Shown here: positions 1-6,860 of the stretch, in pieces | Layout of the letters: each line of letters starts with the position of its first letter | Numbering within the stretch: position 1 is the stretch's first letter | Assembly: GCA_027026295.1 (NCBI GenBank) | Contig: JALVOR010000308.1 | Location: forward strand, 1 to 9,780 | DNA length: 9,780 bases | Reading direction: 5' to 3' | Origin: Anaerolineales bacterium | GTDB lineage: Bacteria; Chloroflexota; Anaerolineae; Anaerolineales; DRMV01 | Notes under the pieces: model-generated | Seen by the model: only the letters and a program-made list of their open reading frames with translations | What the model was told of the DNA's origin: nothing | Database searches by the model: none | Made by a program: the position numbers and the translations under genes

Positions 1-1
1 C

Positions 2-871
2 TTCGATTGCCACAGCGAGTGGCGCGATAGTGTTTACACCCTGGTTTGTCACGGTCCAGCACCTGCAGGCTACCCCGAAACGCCAGAATTCCTTGGTGTG
101 GCAATCACGTTTGAGTATCAGGACGATACCATGACCGAGGCCAGGCGCTGGACGTGGACTCTGGGCGCGGGGCATCCTTCTGCGGATGAGTGCCCTGCCG
201 ATATGCCCGATGTCAGGGTGAGGGACTCGGCCCGGTGCCTTGAAGGAGGTGCTGCCTCCGTAACCTTCCATGCCGAACCGCCTGTCACGTGGCACGGTAT
301 TTTGTTGTTACCAGACGGCACTGCGCTTGACCACTGCACACGAATGACCGCCAATGATACAACCTGCACATTCATCCCGGATTTTGGCCCGCATTTCTAT
401 CGTTTTTCCCTGCATGGCCTGGTGGATGGTAGCGGCGCCGCTGTCGTCGGCGTCAGTGGCGTGTTCCTGGATTGTTCTCCCCATGTGCATTGGTCGCGCT
501 TCGATTTGACGGAAGTGGCTTGCCTGAACGAAACCGATATCTATGTGGTGTTTGATACGCACAATGAAGACGTGACGCCGGATGCCGGCTATCGCTATAA
601 CATGAACACTGCGCCGTTTTCGTGCAGCGCCGTGGCAGGGCGTCCAGGGCGCGTGTTGTGTTCCATCCGCCTTTCGGCAGCCCCCGACCCGCTGATGTTC
701 TGCTTGGCGCCGCCAGGAGGTGATCCTTACTGCGTCACTTTTGACGAATTTGCTGGTCTTTTGCCTGCAACCTGCGCCAGCCCGCCACCCCCGTGTAGTT
801 CTTACACCGACCAGACTTCTTGCGAGAGCAACGGTTGCGTTTGGCTCAAGAACGACACCTGCCATGAATGA
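2..871 (+). CDS. Secreted-type hypothetical protein with C-terminal Cys module, 5' partial
   Basis: The frame is open from the first complete codon at position 2 to the TGA at 869-871, so the gene starts upstream of the window. A GTG at 98 is an internal valine rather than a convincing start, because the residues before it are in keeping with the rest: the stretch with Cys-containing strands near positions 2-60 resembles a later stretch around 620-700 (F-x-C, about 12 residues, then C), suggesting repeated domains. The visible 289 residues are rich in paired cysteines and beta-type sequence, as in extracellular proteins. A short proline-rich linker (around 778-793) precedes a 25-residue C-terminal module with spacing C-x8-C-x4-C-x7-C and a conserved G-C-x-W. 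The same module ends the next gene. I do not recognise the main domain and assign no function. An exported or surface location is inferred from the cysteines and the module; the signal peptide would lie outside the window. Confidence 0.75.
   Translation, partial: FDCHSEWRDSVYTLVCHGPAPAGYPETPEFLGVAITFEYQDDTMTEARRWTWTLGAGHPSADECPADMPDVRVRDSARCLEGGAASVTFHAEPPVTWHGILLLPDGTALDHCTRMTANDTTCTFIPDFGPHFYRFSLHGLVDGSGAAVVGVSGVFLDCSPHVHWSRFDLTEVACLNETDIYVVFDTHNEDVTPDAGYRYNMNTAPFSCSAVAGRPGRVLCSIRLSAAPDPLMFCLAPPGGDPYCVTFDEFAGLLPATCASPPPPCSSYTDQTSCESNGCVWLKNDTCHE
794..867 (+). repeat. Cys-module direct repeat, copy 1
   Basis: This 74-bp stretch is repeated at 4006-4079 with 70 of 74 bases identical, including an uninterrupted 50-base match (818-867). 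The copies differ by one silent change in a Ser codon (TCT/TCC) and a three-base change that turns Thr into His. It encodes the C-terminal C-x8-C-x4-C-x7-C module. Identity stops at the module edges: the preceding proline-rich linkers and the 3' flanks differ. Confidence 0.9.
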
Positions 872-884
872 GCATTAAACTGTT

Positions 885-890
885 TATAAT
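885..890 (+). promoter_or_regulatory. Possible -10 element (TATAAT)
   Basis: A perfect TATAAT hexamer lies 13 bases after the stop of the first gene, in an AT-rich patch. No good -35 hexamer is visible 16-18 bases upstream, so this is a weak promoter candidate. If used, transcription would begin around 897, inside the adjacent stem-loop, and lead into the beta-helix lipoprotein gene with a long 5' leader. Confidence 0.3.
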
Positions 891-933
891 GAAAGGTGGA
901 GAGAATAGAGGTTTACCGTTTTCTTCACCTTTC
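891..933 (+). terminator. Stem-loop after the first gene, terminator-like
   Basis: Positions 891-905 pair with 919-933. The outer 8 bp, GAAAGGTG/CACCTTTC, are perfect, and the inner 7 bp include two G-T wobbles. The loop is 13 nt. A pyrimidine-rich tract (CCCTTTCC) follows, but it is not a true T-run, so termination is possible rather than certain. It could instead be a leader structure of the downstream gene. Confidence 0.4.
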
Positions 934-1119
934 CCCTTTCCTTAGGGAGTGTTGCTTATGCGTATTGATTGTGTACGATAGGTAAGGTTTCCGTTAATGA
1001 TTGCGGTGATCATTGCGTTGGGGGGCGTGGCTACAGTTGACGGAATGGAAATATCCTTGGAGTATGGTGGCGATATTGCTGGGGTTCGTGTGGTGATGTC
1101 GCAAAGGATGGTGAGTGAG

Positions 1120-4086
1120 ATGTGCAAGAAGATGGTTGTTTTGCTCACGTTGTTTCTTCTGTTGTCGCTGTTGCCAGCCTGTAACCTTCCTGGCGCAACA
1201 ATTGAGGTAGGGTGCAGTGTGCCGGATTTAATCGCCGCGATCAACCAGGCTAATAATGACAGTACCCCAAATACGATTAATCTGGCTGCAGGTTGCACCT
1301 ATACTTTGACCGAAGTGAACAATACAGCGACGTTTACACCGTTCGGCGCCACTTATGACTATGGCGATAATGGCTTGCCTCAGGTTGTAACGCCTATTAT
1401 CATCAATGGCAATGGTGCAGTGATCAGACGGGCGGAGAATGCACCGCCATTCCGGTTTTTCTATGTTGATAGTTCCGAACCCCACGGTACGGCGGGCAGC
1501 CTGACGCTCAACGATCTGACGCTGCTTAACGGTTTTGTTGATACGCATCGCGGAGATATTGAGAGCATGGAGCCAGGTTCCGGGGGGGCGATTTTCGTTT
1601 GGAAAGGAGATTTGGAGATCAATGGCTCGACGTTGCAATCTAATCGGGCCATTGCACGCGGAGGGGCTATCAAAGCAGTAGCCGCTCAAGTGGTGATTAA
1701 CGATTCTGTTTTGAAAGAGAATACTGCGGAAACTGGAGGAGGTATTTATGCAACAGGGACGCTTTCCATCACTGGCAGTCAGTTCATTGCGAACAGCGCT
1801 AGATCGGGCGGTGGTATCGGCATGACGTGGGGTGGAGAGTTGAACGTTCGGGATAGCACGTTTTCCGAGAACCAGGTTGAGGCCAGAGGTGGTGGGATTG
1901 TTAAGATGGGAGGCGCTTACCAACTGGATACGATGATTCGGAACACGACATTTCAAGGTAACGTCGCCGGGTGGGGCGGCGGTGGTATTTATATCTCACA
2001 TGCTCCGCTCTCTGTTTCAGGCTCAACTTTTGTTGCCAATCAGGCAGAAGAGGGAGGAGGGTTGTTTTTCCAGGACCACGAAGGAGCGGAAGCGCATGTT
2101 ACGGGAAGCACGTTTGCCAATAACAGGGCGTCGCTCAATGGTGGAGCGATTCATTTCGCTGGTGCCATGATGTACCTCACTGAGAGTCGTTTTCTGGCCA
2201 ATCATGCCGGCGATGGCGCAGCGGTTGTTAATGCTTCCTCTGTACGGCCTTACGAGTATCATCGTCCTGATACCACCATGATTGTGGCAAGTTGCACTTT
2301 TTCGGAGAATGTTGCTACGGCAGATGGGAGTGGTGTAACGCACGGTTATGGTGGTGGCATTTACAACCGCGGCGACCTGACGGTGCGCGGTACTGACCTG
2401 GGCGCCAATTATGCCCAGAATGGCGGAGGCATTTATAACCGAAGTGGCTATTTGGTTGTTGAATCGTCTCATTTCTCAGGTAATAAGGTGGATGGCGCCG
2501 GCGGCGGTATTTACAGTCAAGAGAGCGGGACCCAGATCGAAGATGCGATTTTTGACCACAATTATGCTGTCGGAGGTGCGGGGGTTTGGGATACTGATGG
2601 CACTTTGGGTGTACAGGATAGCCGTTTTGAATCCAACCAGTCTGGAGGAAATGGCGGCGGGACTGCCTTGCAAAACTCAGTCTCGACTGTGGAAAATACA
2701 GGGTTTGAGGCCAATACCGCTGCGAGCGGGGGCGCGGCCGAGGTGATGAGCGGTGGACTTACAGCAACAGGTTGTGAATTCTTGGGCAACAAGGTTTCTG
2801 GAGAAGGCGGCGCAGTATATAATCTGGGCGGCACGGTACTTATCAGGGAAGGCCTCCTTCAGGATAACGGGGCTGATGGGCGCGGCGGCGGCGTGGCTAA
2901 TTATCATCAGTTGTCTTTGTTCAGCAGCGAGGTGCGTGCCAATACGGCTGGCGCGGAAGGCGGTGGTGTTTTCAGCGACGGGTCGGCGGATCTCATGAAA
3001 TGTGTGGTGCTGGAGAATCACACTGATTTGTCTGGTGGCGGCGTTTATAATGGATATAGCGGCACGTTCACCTTGAGAAACAATACGCTGCGCTCCAACG
3101 TGGCTGACGACGACGGGGGCGGCATTGCCAGCAGAGGTTTGTTGGATGCGAGGTGGAATACACTGGTGGACAATCATGCTCGTCGGGGCGGCGGCCTTGC
3201 TGTTTTGATGGGCGTAACGACGCTTGTCAACGATACTCTTTCTGCCAATGTTGCTTCTGAGGCTGGCGGTGGTGTGTTCAGTAAGGAGGAGGGTGAAGCG
3301 GGTAGCAGGCTGGATGTGCTGATTAGCCATGTTACCCTGGCTTATAACCAGGCTGGGCTGGGTGGAGGTCTTGCTGCTTTTGAAACGATGCAGGTCAAGA
3401 ATTCCATTGTGGCATATAGTGCTTCGGGTGGCGACTGCGAAGGCAGTTTGGTTGCTTTGGGCGGGAATCTGAGCACTGATGGCAGTTGTACGGGTTTTTC
3501 GACGATGGCGGATCCGCTTCTGTTGCCGTTGGCTAACAACGGCGGTTTGACGTACACCCATGCCCTTGATAGCGGCAGCCCTGCAATTGACGCTGTGTCA
3601 GATTGCACTACGGTGAGCGGAGCGAGCGTAACGGAAGACCAGCGCAGCGTGCCGCGGCCGATGGGCGCTTCCTGTGATCTGGGTTCATACGAGTGGCGCC
3701 CACTTTTGTCTACGCCCCTGCCGGCGTCTTTGGCAATTACTGCCCGGGAAGATATTGCCTGCCGTGCGGGTCCAGGGAATGTTTATTCCGAGGTTGATTA
3801 CCTCACGCAAGGGCAGCAGGCTGTGGTTACTGGGCGCAATCAAGAGAGTACCTGGCTGCAAGTGGAAGGGCCTAATTGGAGAAAATTGTGCTGGGTGTGG
3901 GCTGAATTAGTGGATAGCGGCGGTCAGGATATTGATCAGGTGCCGATAGCCACAGCGCCACCCCCACCTACACTCACGCCGACTTCTGTTCCCTCTCCAC
4001 CTGCCTGTAGTTCCTACACCGACCAGCACTCTTGCGAGAGCAACGGTTGCGTTTGGCTCAAGAACGACACCTGCCATGAGCCTTGA
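1120..4086 (+). CDS. Beta-helix (PMP-like) surface lipoprotein with SH3b domain and Cys module
   Basis: 988 residues from the chosen ATG at 1120. This start gives a compact lipoprotein signal peptide: M-C-K-K, a leucine-rich core, then L-P-A-C with the lipid-carrying Cys at 21. The frame stays open back to 997 (other ATGs at 1096 and 1108), but those extensions would bury the signal peptide. Residues ~32-65 resemble the CSLREA-type N-terminal region (Cys, A-I-N-Q-A-N, T-I-N-L). Residues ~155-750 contain about 23 turns marked by GG(G/A)(I/V/L) and followed by F/L-x-x-N, spaced about 24-30 residues apart, typical of right-handed beta-helix, chlamydial-PMP-like adhesins. Residues ~756-859 match the choice-of-anchor-Q region (DP-x5-L-x-NNGG, then SPAID, DQR and CDLGSYE). 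Residues ~871-934 look like a bacterial SH3 domain. A Pro/Thr linker and the four-Cys module (963-988) end the protein. A surface location and a binding or adhesive role are inferred; no catalytic motif is seen. Confidence 0.85.
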   Translation: MCKKMVVLLTLFLLLSLLPACNLPGATIEVGCSVPDLIAAINQANNDSTPNTINLAAGCTYTLTEVNNTATFTPFGATYDYGDNGLPQVVTPIIINGNGAVIRRAENAPPFRFFYVDSSEPHGTAGSLTLNDLTLLNGFVDTHRGDIESMEPGSGGAIFVWKGDLEINGSTLQSNRAIARGGAIKAVAAQVVINDSVLKENTAETGGGIYATGTLSITGSQFIANSARSGGGIGMTWGGELNVRDSTFSENQVEARGGGIVKMGGAYQLDTMIRNTTFQGNVAGWGGGGIYISHAPLSVSGSTFVANQAEEGGGLFFQDHEGAEAHVTGSTFANNRASLNGGAIHFAGAMMYLTESRFLANHAGDGAAVVNASSVRPYEYHRPDTTMIVASCTFSENVATADGSGVTHGYGGGIYNRGDLTVRGTDLGANYAQNGGGIYNRSGYLVVESSHFSGNKVDGAGGGIYSQESGTQIEDAIFDHNYAVGGAGVWDTDGTLGVQDSRFESNQSGGNGGGTALQNSVSTVENTGFEANTAASGGAAEVMSGGLTATGCEFLGNKVSGEGGAVYNLGGTVLIREGLLQDNGADGRGGGVANYHQLSLFSSEVRANTAGAEGGGVFSDGSADLMKCVVLENHTDLSGGGVYNGYSGTFTLRNNTLRSNVADDDGGGIASRGLLDARWNTLVDNHARRGGGLAVLMGVTTLVNDTLSANVASEAGGGVFSKEEGEAGSRLDVLISHVTLAYNQAGLGGGLAAFETMQVKNSIVAYSASGGDCEGSLVALGGNLSTDGSCTGFSTMADPLLLPLANNGGLTYTHALDSGSPAIDAVSDCTTVSGASVTEDQRSVPRPMGASCDLGSYEWRPLLSTPLPASLAITAREDIACRAGPGNVYSEVDYLTQGQQAVVTGRNQESTWLQVEGPNWRKLCWVWAELVDSGGQDIDQVPIATAPPPPTLTPTSVPSPPACSSYTDQHSCESNGCVWLKNDTCHEP
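4006..4079 (+). repeat. Cys-module direct repeat, copy 2
   Basis: Second copy of the 74-bp segment at 794-867 (70/74 identical). It encodes the last 25 residues but one of the beta-helix lipoprotein, with cysteines spaced C-x8-C-x4-C-x7-C. It follows a Pro/Thr linker of a different sequence from that before copy 1. Confidence 0.9.
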
Positions 4087-4092
4087 GAACGC

Positions 4093-4114
4093 CTGCCGCT
4101 TATGTGAGCGGCGG
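4093..4114 (+). other. Short stem-loop after the lipoprotein gene
   Basis: GCCGCT (4095-4100) pairs with AGCGGC (4107-4112) around a 6-nt loop, extendable by a wobble and a C-G pair. It sits 7 nt past the TGA at 4084-4086. No T-run follows, so intrinsic termination is doubtful. The rest of the gap up to 4300 holds nothing I can identify. Confidence 0.3.
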
Positions 4115-4301
4115 CACCCGGCTTGCAGATCATCGTAGTGAGTGCCTATCGGCATTTTGCCGTCGCGGCGCTGGCGGCGGGCACGTTTTCCTTTGTGGTG
4201 AAAGGTCAGTTGGATTGGGAGACTGTGTGTGCTCCTGGCCAGAGAGGCCAAGATCCTGACAGACAGGAGATTGAAGCCACGGCGAGGGAGCGTCTGAAAT
4301 C

Positions 4302-4341
4302 AAAAAAGCCCTGGTGGGATATCTTTCCCGCGCAGGGCTTT
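4302..4341 (-). terminator. Intrinsic terminator of the two-component genes
   Basis: Read on the minus strand, this hairpin lies 15 nt beyond the response-regulator stop and ends in a run of six T. The outer stem AAAGCCCTG (4305-4313) pairs perfectly with CAGGGCTTT (4333-4341). An inner 6-bp stem (4314-4319 with 4326-4331, one wobble) closes a 6-nt loop, with a single bulged G at 4332. The plus-strand side is followed by CTCTTTT, so it may also stop transcription arriving from the lipoprotein gene (bidirectional, convergent position). Confidence 0.85.
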
Positions 4342-4356
4342 CTCTTTTGGGGAGGC

Positions 4357-5040
4357 TCAATGCTCATCGGGAGGCGGGTCGCTCATCAACCCCTTTTGCC
4401 AGGCGAAAACCGCTGCCTGGGTGCGGTCGGAAAGGTGTAGTTTGCTCAAAATGTTGCTGACGTGGCTTTTGACCGTCCGCTCGCTGATGACCAGTTGCCC
4501 GGCGATGGCGGCGTTGCTCATCCCCTGGGCGATCAACCGGAGTACTTCCAGTTCACGCTCGGTCAGTTCGGCGAAAGGCGCGGGCGCGGTGGGGGAGGGG
4601 GAAGGCTCGCGGGCAGCGTGCAGTTCCTGGATCAGACGTGCGGCCACACGGGGGTGCAGCATGGCCTCCCCCCGTGCTGCCTTGCGTATCGCATCGGCCA
4701 GGCTTTCCGGCGCGATGTCTTTCAGCAGGTAGGAAATTGCTCCGGCGCGAATCGCGGGGAAGATGTGCTCGTCTTCGTGGTACGAGGTAAGCACGATGAT
4801 CTGCGTGCGGGGGCTGATGCGTTTGACGGCGCGGGTGGCCTCGATGCCGTCCATGCCGGGCATCACCAGGTCCATCAGGGCGACGTCGGGGGCGTGGCGG
4901 GCGGCGAGGCGCACGGCCTCTTCGCCGGAAGCGGCCTCGGCGACCACGGCGATGTCGGGGCAGGTTTCCAGGAAGGCTCGCACGCCCTGGCGCACCACGC
5001 TGTGGTCGTCCACGACCATCACGGTAATCGGCTCGGCCAT
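4357..5040 (-). CDS. NarL/FixJ-family response regulator (LuxR-type HTH)
   Basis: 227 residues, the usual length for the family. The receiver domain (about 1-125) has the acidic pair D11-D12, phosphoacceptor D57 in LMDLVMPGMDG, T85, Y104 and K107, so all key residues for phosphorylation are present. A Pro/Ser/Ala-rich linker (~145-157) leads to a LuxR/GerE-type helix-turn-helix (~158-218) with the typical LTERELEVLRLIAQG start and ERTVKSHVSNILSKL recognition region. It is a cytoplasmic DNA-binding transcription factor, presumably phosphorylated by the kinase encoded 78 bp upstream. The start is supported by a GGAGA Shine-Dalgarno (5047-5051) 6 nt before the ATG. It is the last gene before a strong terminator. 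Target genes cannot be read from the sequence; the adjacent ABC exporter is the obvious candidate by context. Confidence 0.96.
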   Translation of the reverse strand: MAEPITVMVVDDHSVVRQGVRAFLETCPDIAVVAEAASGEEAVRLAARHAPDVALMDLVMPGMDGIEATRAVKRISPRTQIIVLTSYHEDEHIFPAIRAGAISYLLKDIAPESLADAIRKAARGEAMLHPRVAARLIQELHAAREPSPSPTAPAPFAELTERELEVLRLIAQGMSNAAIAGQLVISERTVKSHVSNILSKLHLSDRTQAAVFAWQKGLMSDPPPDEH

Positions 5041-5118
5041 ATGGGGTCTCCTTCGTGGTATTTCGTATAGCCAATAAATCTATTGTTTTGCTACACCCAA
5101 CAACACCCCAAACAGGGG

Positions 5119-6564
5119 TCAGGGCTGTTTCAGGGGAACGATGGCCTCCACACGGGCGCCCTGCCCGGGGTGGGTGGTGACTTCCAGCCGCCCACCAAGG
5201 CGCTGCACCCGCTCTGCCATGCTGGTCAGCCCCAGGCCGCGGCCGCGCGCCGTTGCCGGCTCGAAACCCTGCCCGTCGTCTTCCACCGTCAGATGCACCG
5301 CGTCGTCGCCCCATGCCAGCCGCACCCGCACCTGCCGCGCGCCGCTATGTTTGGCAGTGTTGGCGAGGGCTTCCTGCGCCACCCGCAGCAGTGCCTGGGC
5401 GGTTTCCAGCGGCAGCCGTTGCTCGTGCTGCACCCGGAAATCGGCGGCAATGCCCGTCTGGCGAGCCCAGGTTTCCAGATGCTCCCGCAAGGCAGCGACC
5501 AGCCCTTTATCTTGCAGGGCGGCGGGGCGCAGTTCCCGGATGAGCGCCGTGAGTTCCTGCTGGGCCTGGCGAATAAGGGCATCGGCCTGGGTCACGGCGA
5601 CCTGGGCTTCTTTGGGTTGTTGGGGGAGCAGGCGGCGAGCGGCGGCCAGTTGCATCCCTGCGGCAAAGACCTGTTGCTTGACCGCGTCGTGCAGGTCGCG
5701 CGCCAGGCGGTTGCGCTCTTCCAAAGCGGCCAGCGCCTGGCGGCTGTGAAGGAGGTTTTCCAGTTGCTCGGCCATGCGATTGAGCCGCTGCGCCAGGGCG
5801 CCCAGTTCGTCGGGGGAGGGGTCGCGCACCTGGGCAGAAAAATCGCCGCGGCTCCAGGCGTCGGCGGCCTCGCTGAGGGCTGTCAGGCGGCGGGTCAGGC
5901 CGCGGGCGGTCAGGAAGCCGAACAGGGTGCCGATGAGCGCAGCGAACAGCGTGATGACCGCCGCGCTGGGAAGGAGGGTATTCAGCACTTCGCGTGGCCA
6001 TTGCCGCAGCGAGGCAGGCCAGATGATGTGCAGCAAAAGCGCCCCCGCGACGTGCCCGGCGGCGTCGGTGATGGGCGTGGCGAGGTACAGTCCCTTGTTG
6101 TCGGCAAAACTCAGCGCGCCGCTATCCCGCTCACCGGCCAGTGCCCGCCCCGTCAGCCCGAGGGCTTCCGCGGGCAGGCAGGCTTCCAGCGGTGTGCCCT
6201 TGCCGCAGGGCAGTTGGGGGTAAGCGGCTACGGCTTCCCCCTGTGCGTCCGTCACCACAGCCCAGTGCAGGCTGGCGGGGTTCAGGTTGAGTTTGATGCC
6301 CTGCTGGCTGGCGCGTGTCAGGCGGCCTTCCTCCACCAGCGTTTTCAGCCAGTTTTCCAGCGCGGCGCGGTCGGGCGGCGCGGCTTCCAGCGCCGGGGCC
6401 AGTTCTGTGGTTGCACTGTTCAGAACGGGCACCAGCAGGCGCGGCAAGGTGCCGGCGCGGGTCAGCAGGAAAGCCGCCACCGCCAGCAGACCAATTTCGA
6501 TCAGGAAGATGGCTCCGGCGGTAACGAGGGTATAGGAAAGGGTGAGTTTCCAGCGCAGGCGCAT
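5119..6564 (-). CDS. Membrane sensor histidine kinase (HisKA_3/HPK7, NarX/LiaS-like)
   Basis: 481 residues from the ATG at 6562-6564. The sequence starts M-R-L-R-W-K followed by a transmembrane helix (~8-34). An extracytoplasmic sensor region (~35-193) of unrecognised fold follows, then a second helix (~194-218), HAMP (~219-272) and a HisKA_3 dimerisation domain with phosphoacceptor H292 in LARDLHDAVKQQ. The HATPase domain has N402 in its N box (EALANTAKHS), G1 (VEDDGQGF) and G2 (GRGLGL). It should autophosphorylate and pass phosphate to the regulator encoded next on the same strand. The frame continues upstream to 6702, but that extension would read through the inverted-repeat end of the inserted element, so it is rejected. 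No Shine-Dalgarno is visible before 6564 (the leader is pyrimidine-rich), which is odd next to the clear sites of its neighbours. A 5-bp hairpin (5105-5119) overlaps the stop but lacks a T-run. Confidence 0.93.
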   Translation of the reverse strand: MRLRWKLTLSYTLVTAGAIFLIEIGLLAVAAFLLTRAGTLPRLLVPVLNSATTELAPALEAAPPDRAALENWLKTLVEEGRLTRASQQGIKLNLNPASLHWAVVTDAQGEAVAAYPQLPCGKGTPLEACLPAEALGLTGRALAGERDSGALSFADNKGLYLATPITDAAGHVAGALLLHIIWPASLRQWPREVLNTLLPSAAVITLFAALIGTLFGFLTARGLTRRLTALSEAADAWSRGDFSAQVRDPSPDELGALAQRLNRMAEQLENLLHSRQALAALEERNRLARDLHDAVKQQVFAAGMQLAAARRLLPQQPKEAQVAVTQADALIRQAQQELTALIRELRPAALQDKGLVAALREHLETWARQTGIAADFRVQHEQRLPLETAQALLRVAQEALANTAKHSGARQVRVRLAWGDDAVHLTVEDDGQGFEPATARGRGLGLTSMAERVQRLGGRLEVTTHPGQGARVEAIVPLKQP

Positions 6565-6610
6565 GGGAAGAGGTAAGTGGTGGGGTGGGAGCGGCGATTG
6601 CGAACGGCAA

Positions 6611-6618
6611 GGATATTG
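6611..6618 (+). repeat. Target-site duplication, left copy (GGATATTG)
   Basis: These eight bases immediately precede the left terminal inverted repeat. The same eight bases immediately follow the right one at 6875-6882. A direct repeat exactly abutting both inverted ends is the signature of transposition. Confidence 0.88.
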
Positions 6619-6632
6619 GTAACTGTTCAGCC
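6619..6632 (+). repeat. Left terminal inverted repeat
   Basis: GTAACTGTTCAGCC, an exact reverse complement of 6861-6874, abutting the direct repeat on its left. Confidence 0.9.
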
Positions 6633-6660
6633 CTGGCAAAGAGAAATCGCAGATGCCGCA

Positions 6661-6710
6661 AACAGAAAACCACAGAAGGCACAGAAATGCCACTGAAAAC
6701 ACAGAAACGG
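6661..6710 (+). repeat. Left-arm degenerate 10-bp repeat array (ACAGAA words)
   Basis: ACAGAA occurs at 6662, 6672, 6681 and 6701, with the variant ACTGAA at 6692. The spacings are 10, 9, 11 and 9 bases, about one helical turn. The array lies within the left half of the mobile element. No function is known to me. Confidence 0.65.
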
Positions 6711-6723
6711 AGCAATTTGTGAA

Positions 6724-6760
6724 GCGTTATTTCGTCAATGCGCGGAATCCGAAGTAACGC
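6724..6760. other. Central hairpin of the mobile element
   Basis: GCGTTATTTCG (6724-6734) pairs with CGAAGTAACGC (6750-6760) in 11 bp with one T-G wobble, around a 15-nt loop. Its centre (6742) is almost the centre of the element. Loop bases TCAAT (6735-6739) can also pair with ATTGA at 6769-6773, a pseudoknot-like geometry; folding is not proven. Confidence 0.5.
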
Positions 6761-6810
6761 CGTGCCAGATTGACGACGCTCTCTGCGTCTCTTTGCGCCT
6801 TTGCATTAAA

Positions 6811-6850
6811 TCCGCGTCTATCCGTAATTATCCGCGTTCATCCGCGGGCT
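6811..6850 (+). repeat. Right-arm 10-bp repeat array (TCCGCGT words)
   Basis: Four consecutive units of exactly 10 bases begin TCCGCGTCTA, TCCGTAATTA, TCCGCGTTCA and TCCGCGGGCT, sharing TCCG at the start, with CGT in two of the units. The array sits in the right half of the mobile element, next to its right inverted repeat. Confidence 0.75.
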
Positions 6851-6860
6851 GTTTTCCAAA

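Noticed and set aside
98..100. GTG at 98 as the start of the first gene
   Set aside because: The frame is open to the window edge and the preceding residues resemble a later Cys-containing segment of the same protein, so the gene most likely begins upstream.
308..865. Minus-strand frame opposite the first gene
   Set aside because: No domain or ribosome site. The sense frame has paired cysteines and the shared C-terminal module.
997..1119. N-terminal extension of the lipoprotein to an ATG at 997
   Set aside because: It would place 41 non-signal-like residues before a textbook lipoprotein signal peptide, although a weak GGTAAGG lies upstream of 997.
1228..3561. Minus-strand open frames within the beta-helix gene (e.g. 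1228-1956 and 2677-3561)
   Set aside because: They arise from the repetitive GG-rich coding strand. The sense frame has a signal peptide and a continuous domain order, while these do not.
4123..4440. Small plus-strand frame after the lipoprotein gene
   Set aside because: It runs through the terminator hairpin and into the 3' end of the response regulator on the other strand. It has no good ribosome site and no recognisable motif.
5105..5119. 5-bp hairpin between kinase and regulator as a terminator
   Set aside because: The ACCCC/GGGGT stem is short and has no T-run on the minus strand. The pair is more likely co-transcribed to the strong terminator at 4302-4341.
5083..6576. Long plus-strand open frame opposite the histidine kinase
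   Set aside because: It is antisense to a kinase with complete H, N, G1 and G2 boxes. Its protein is Gln/Gly-rich without domains, as expected from the reverse complement of a GC-rich gene.
6565..6702. N-terminal extension of the histidine kinase to 6702
   Set aside because: It reads through the inverted repeat and target duplication of the inserted element, so it is a chance fusion of the frame with mobile DNA.
6661..6850. Periodic words in the mobile element as a CRISPR array
   Set aside because: The units are about 10 bases and degenerate, with no 20-40 base repeats or spacers and no cas genes nearby.
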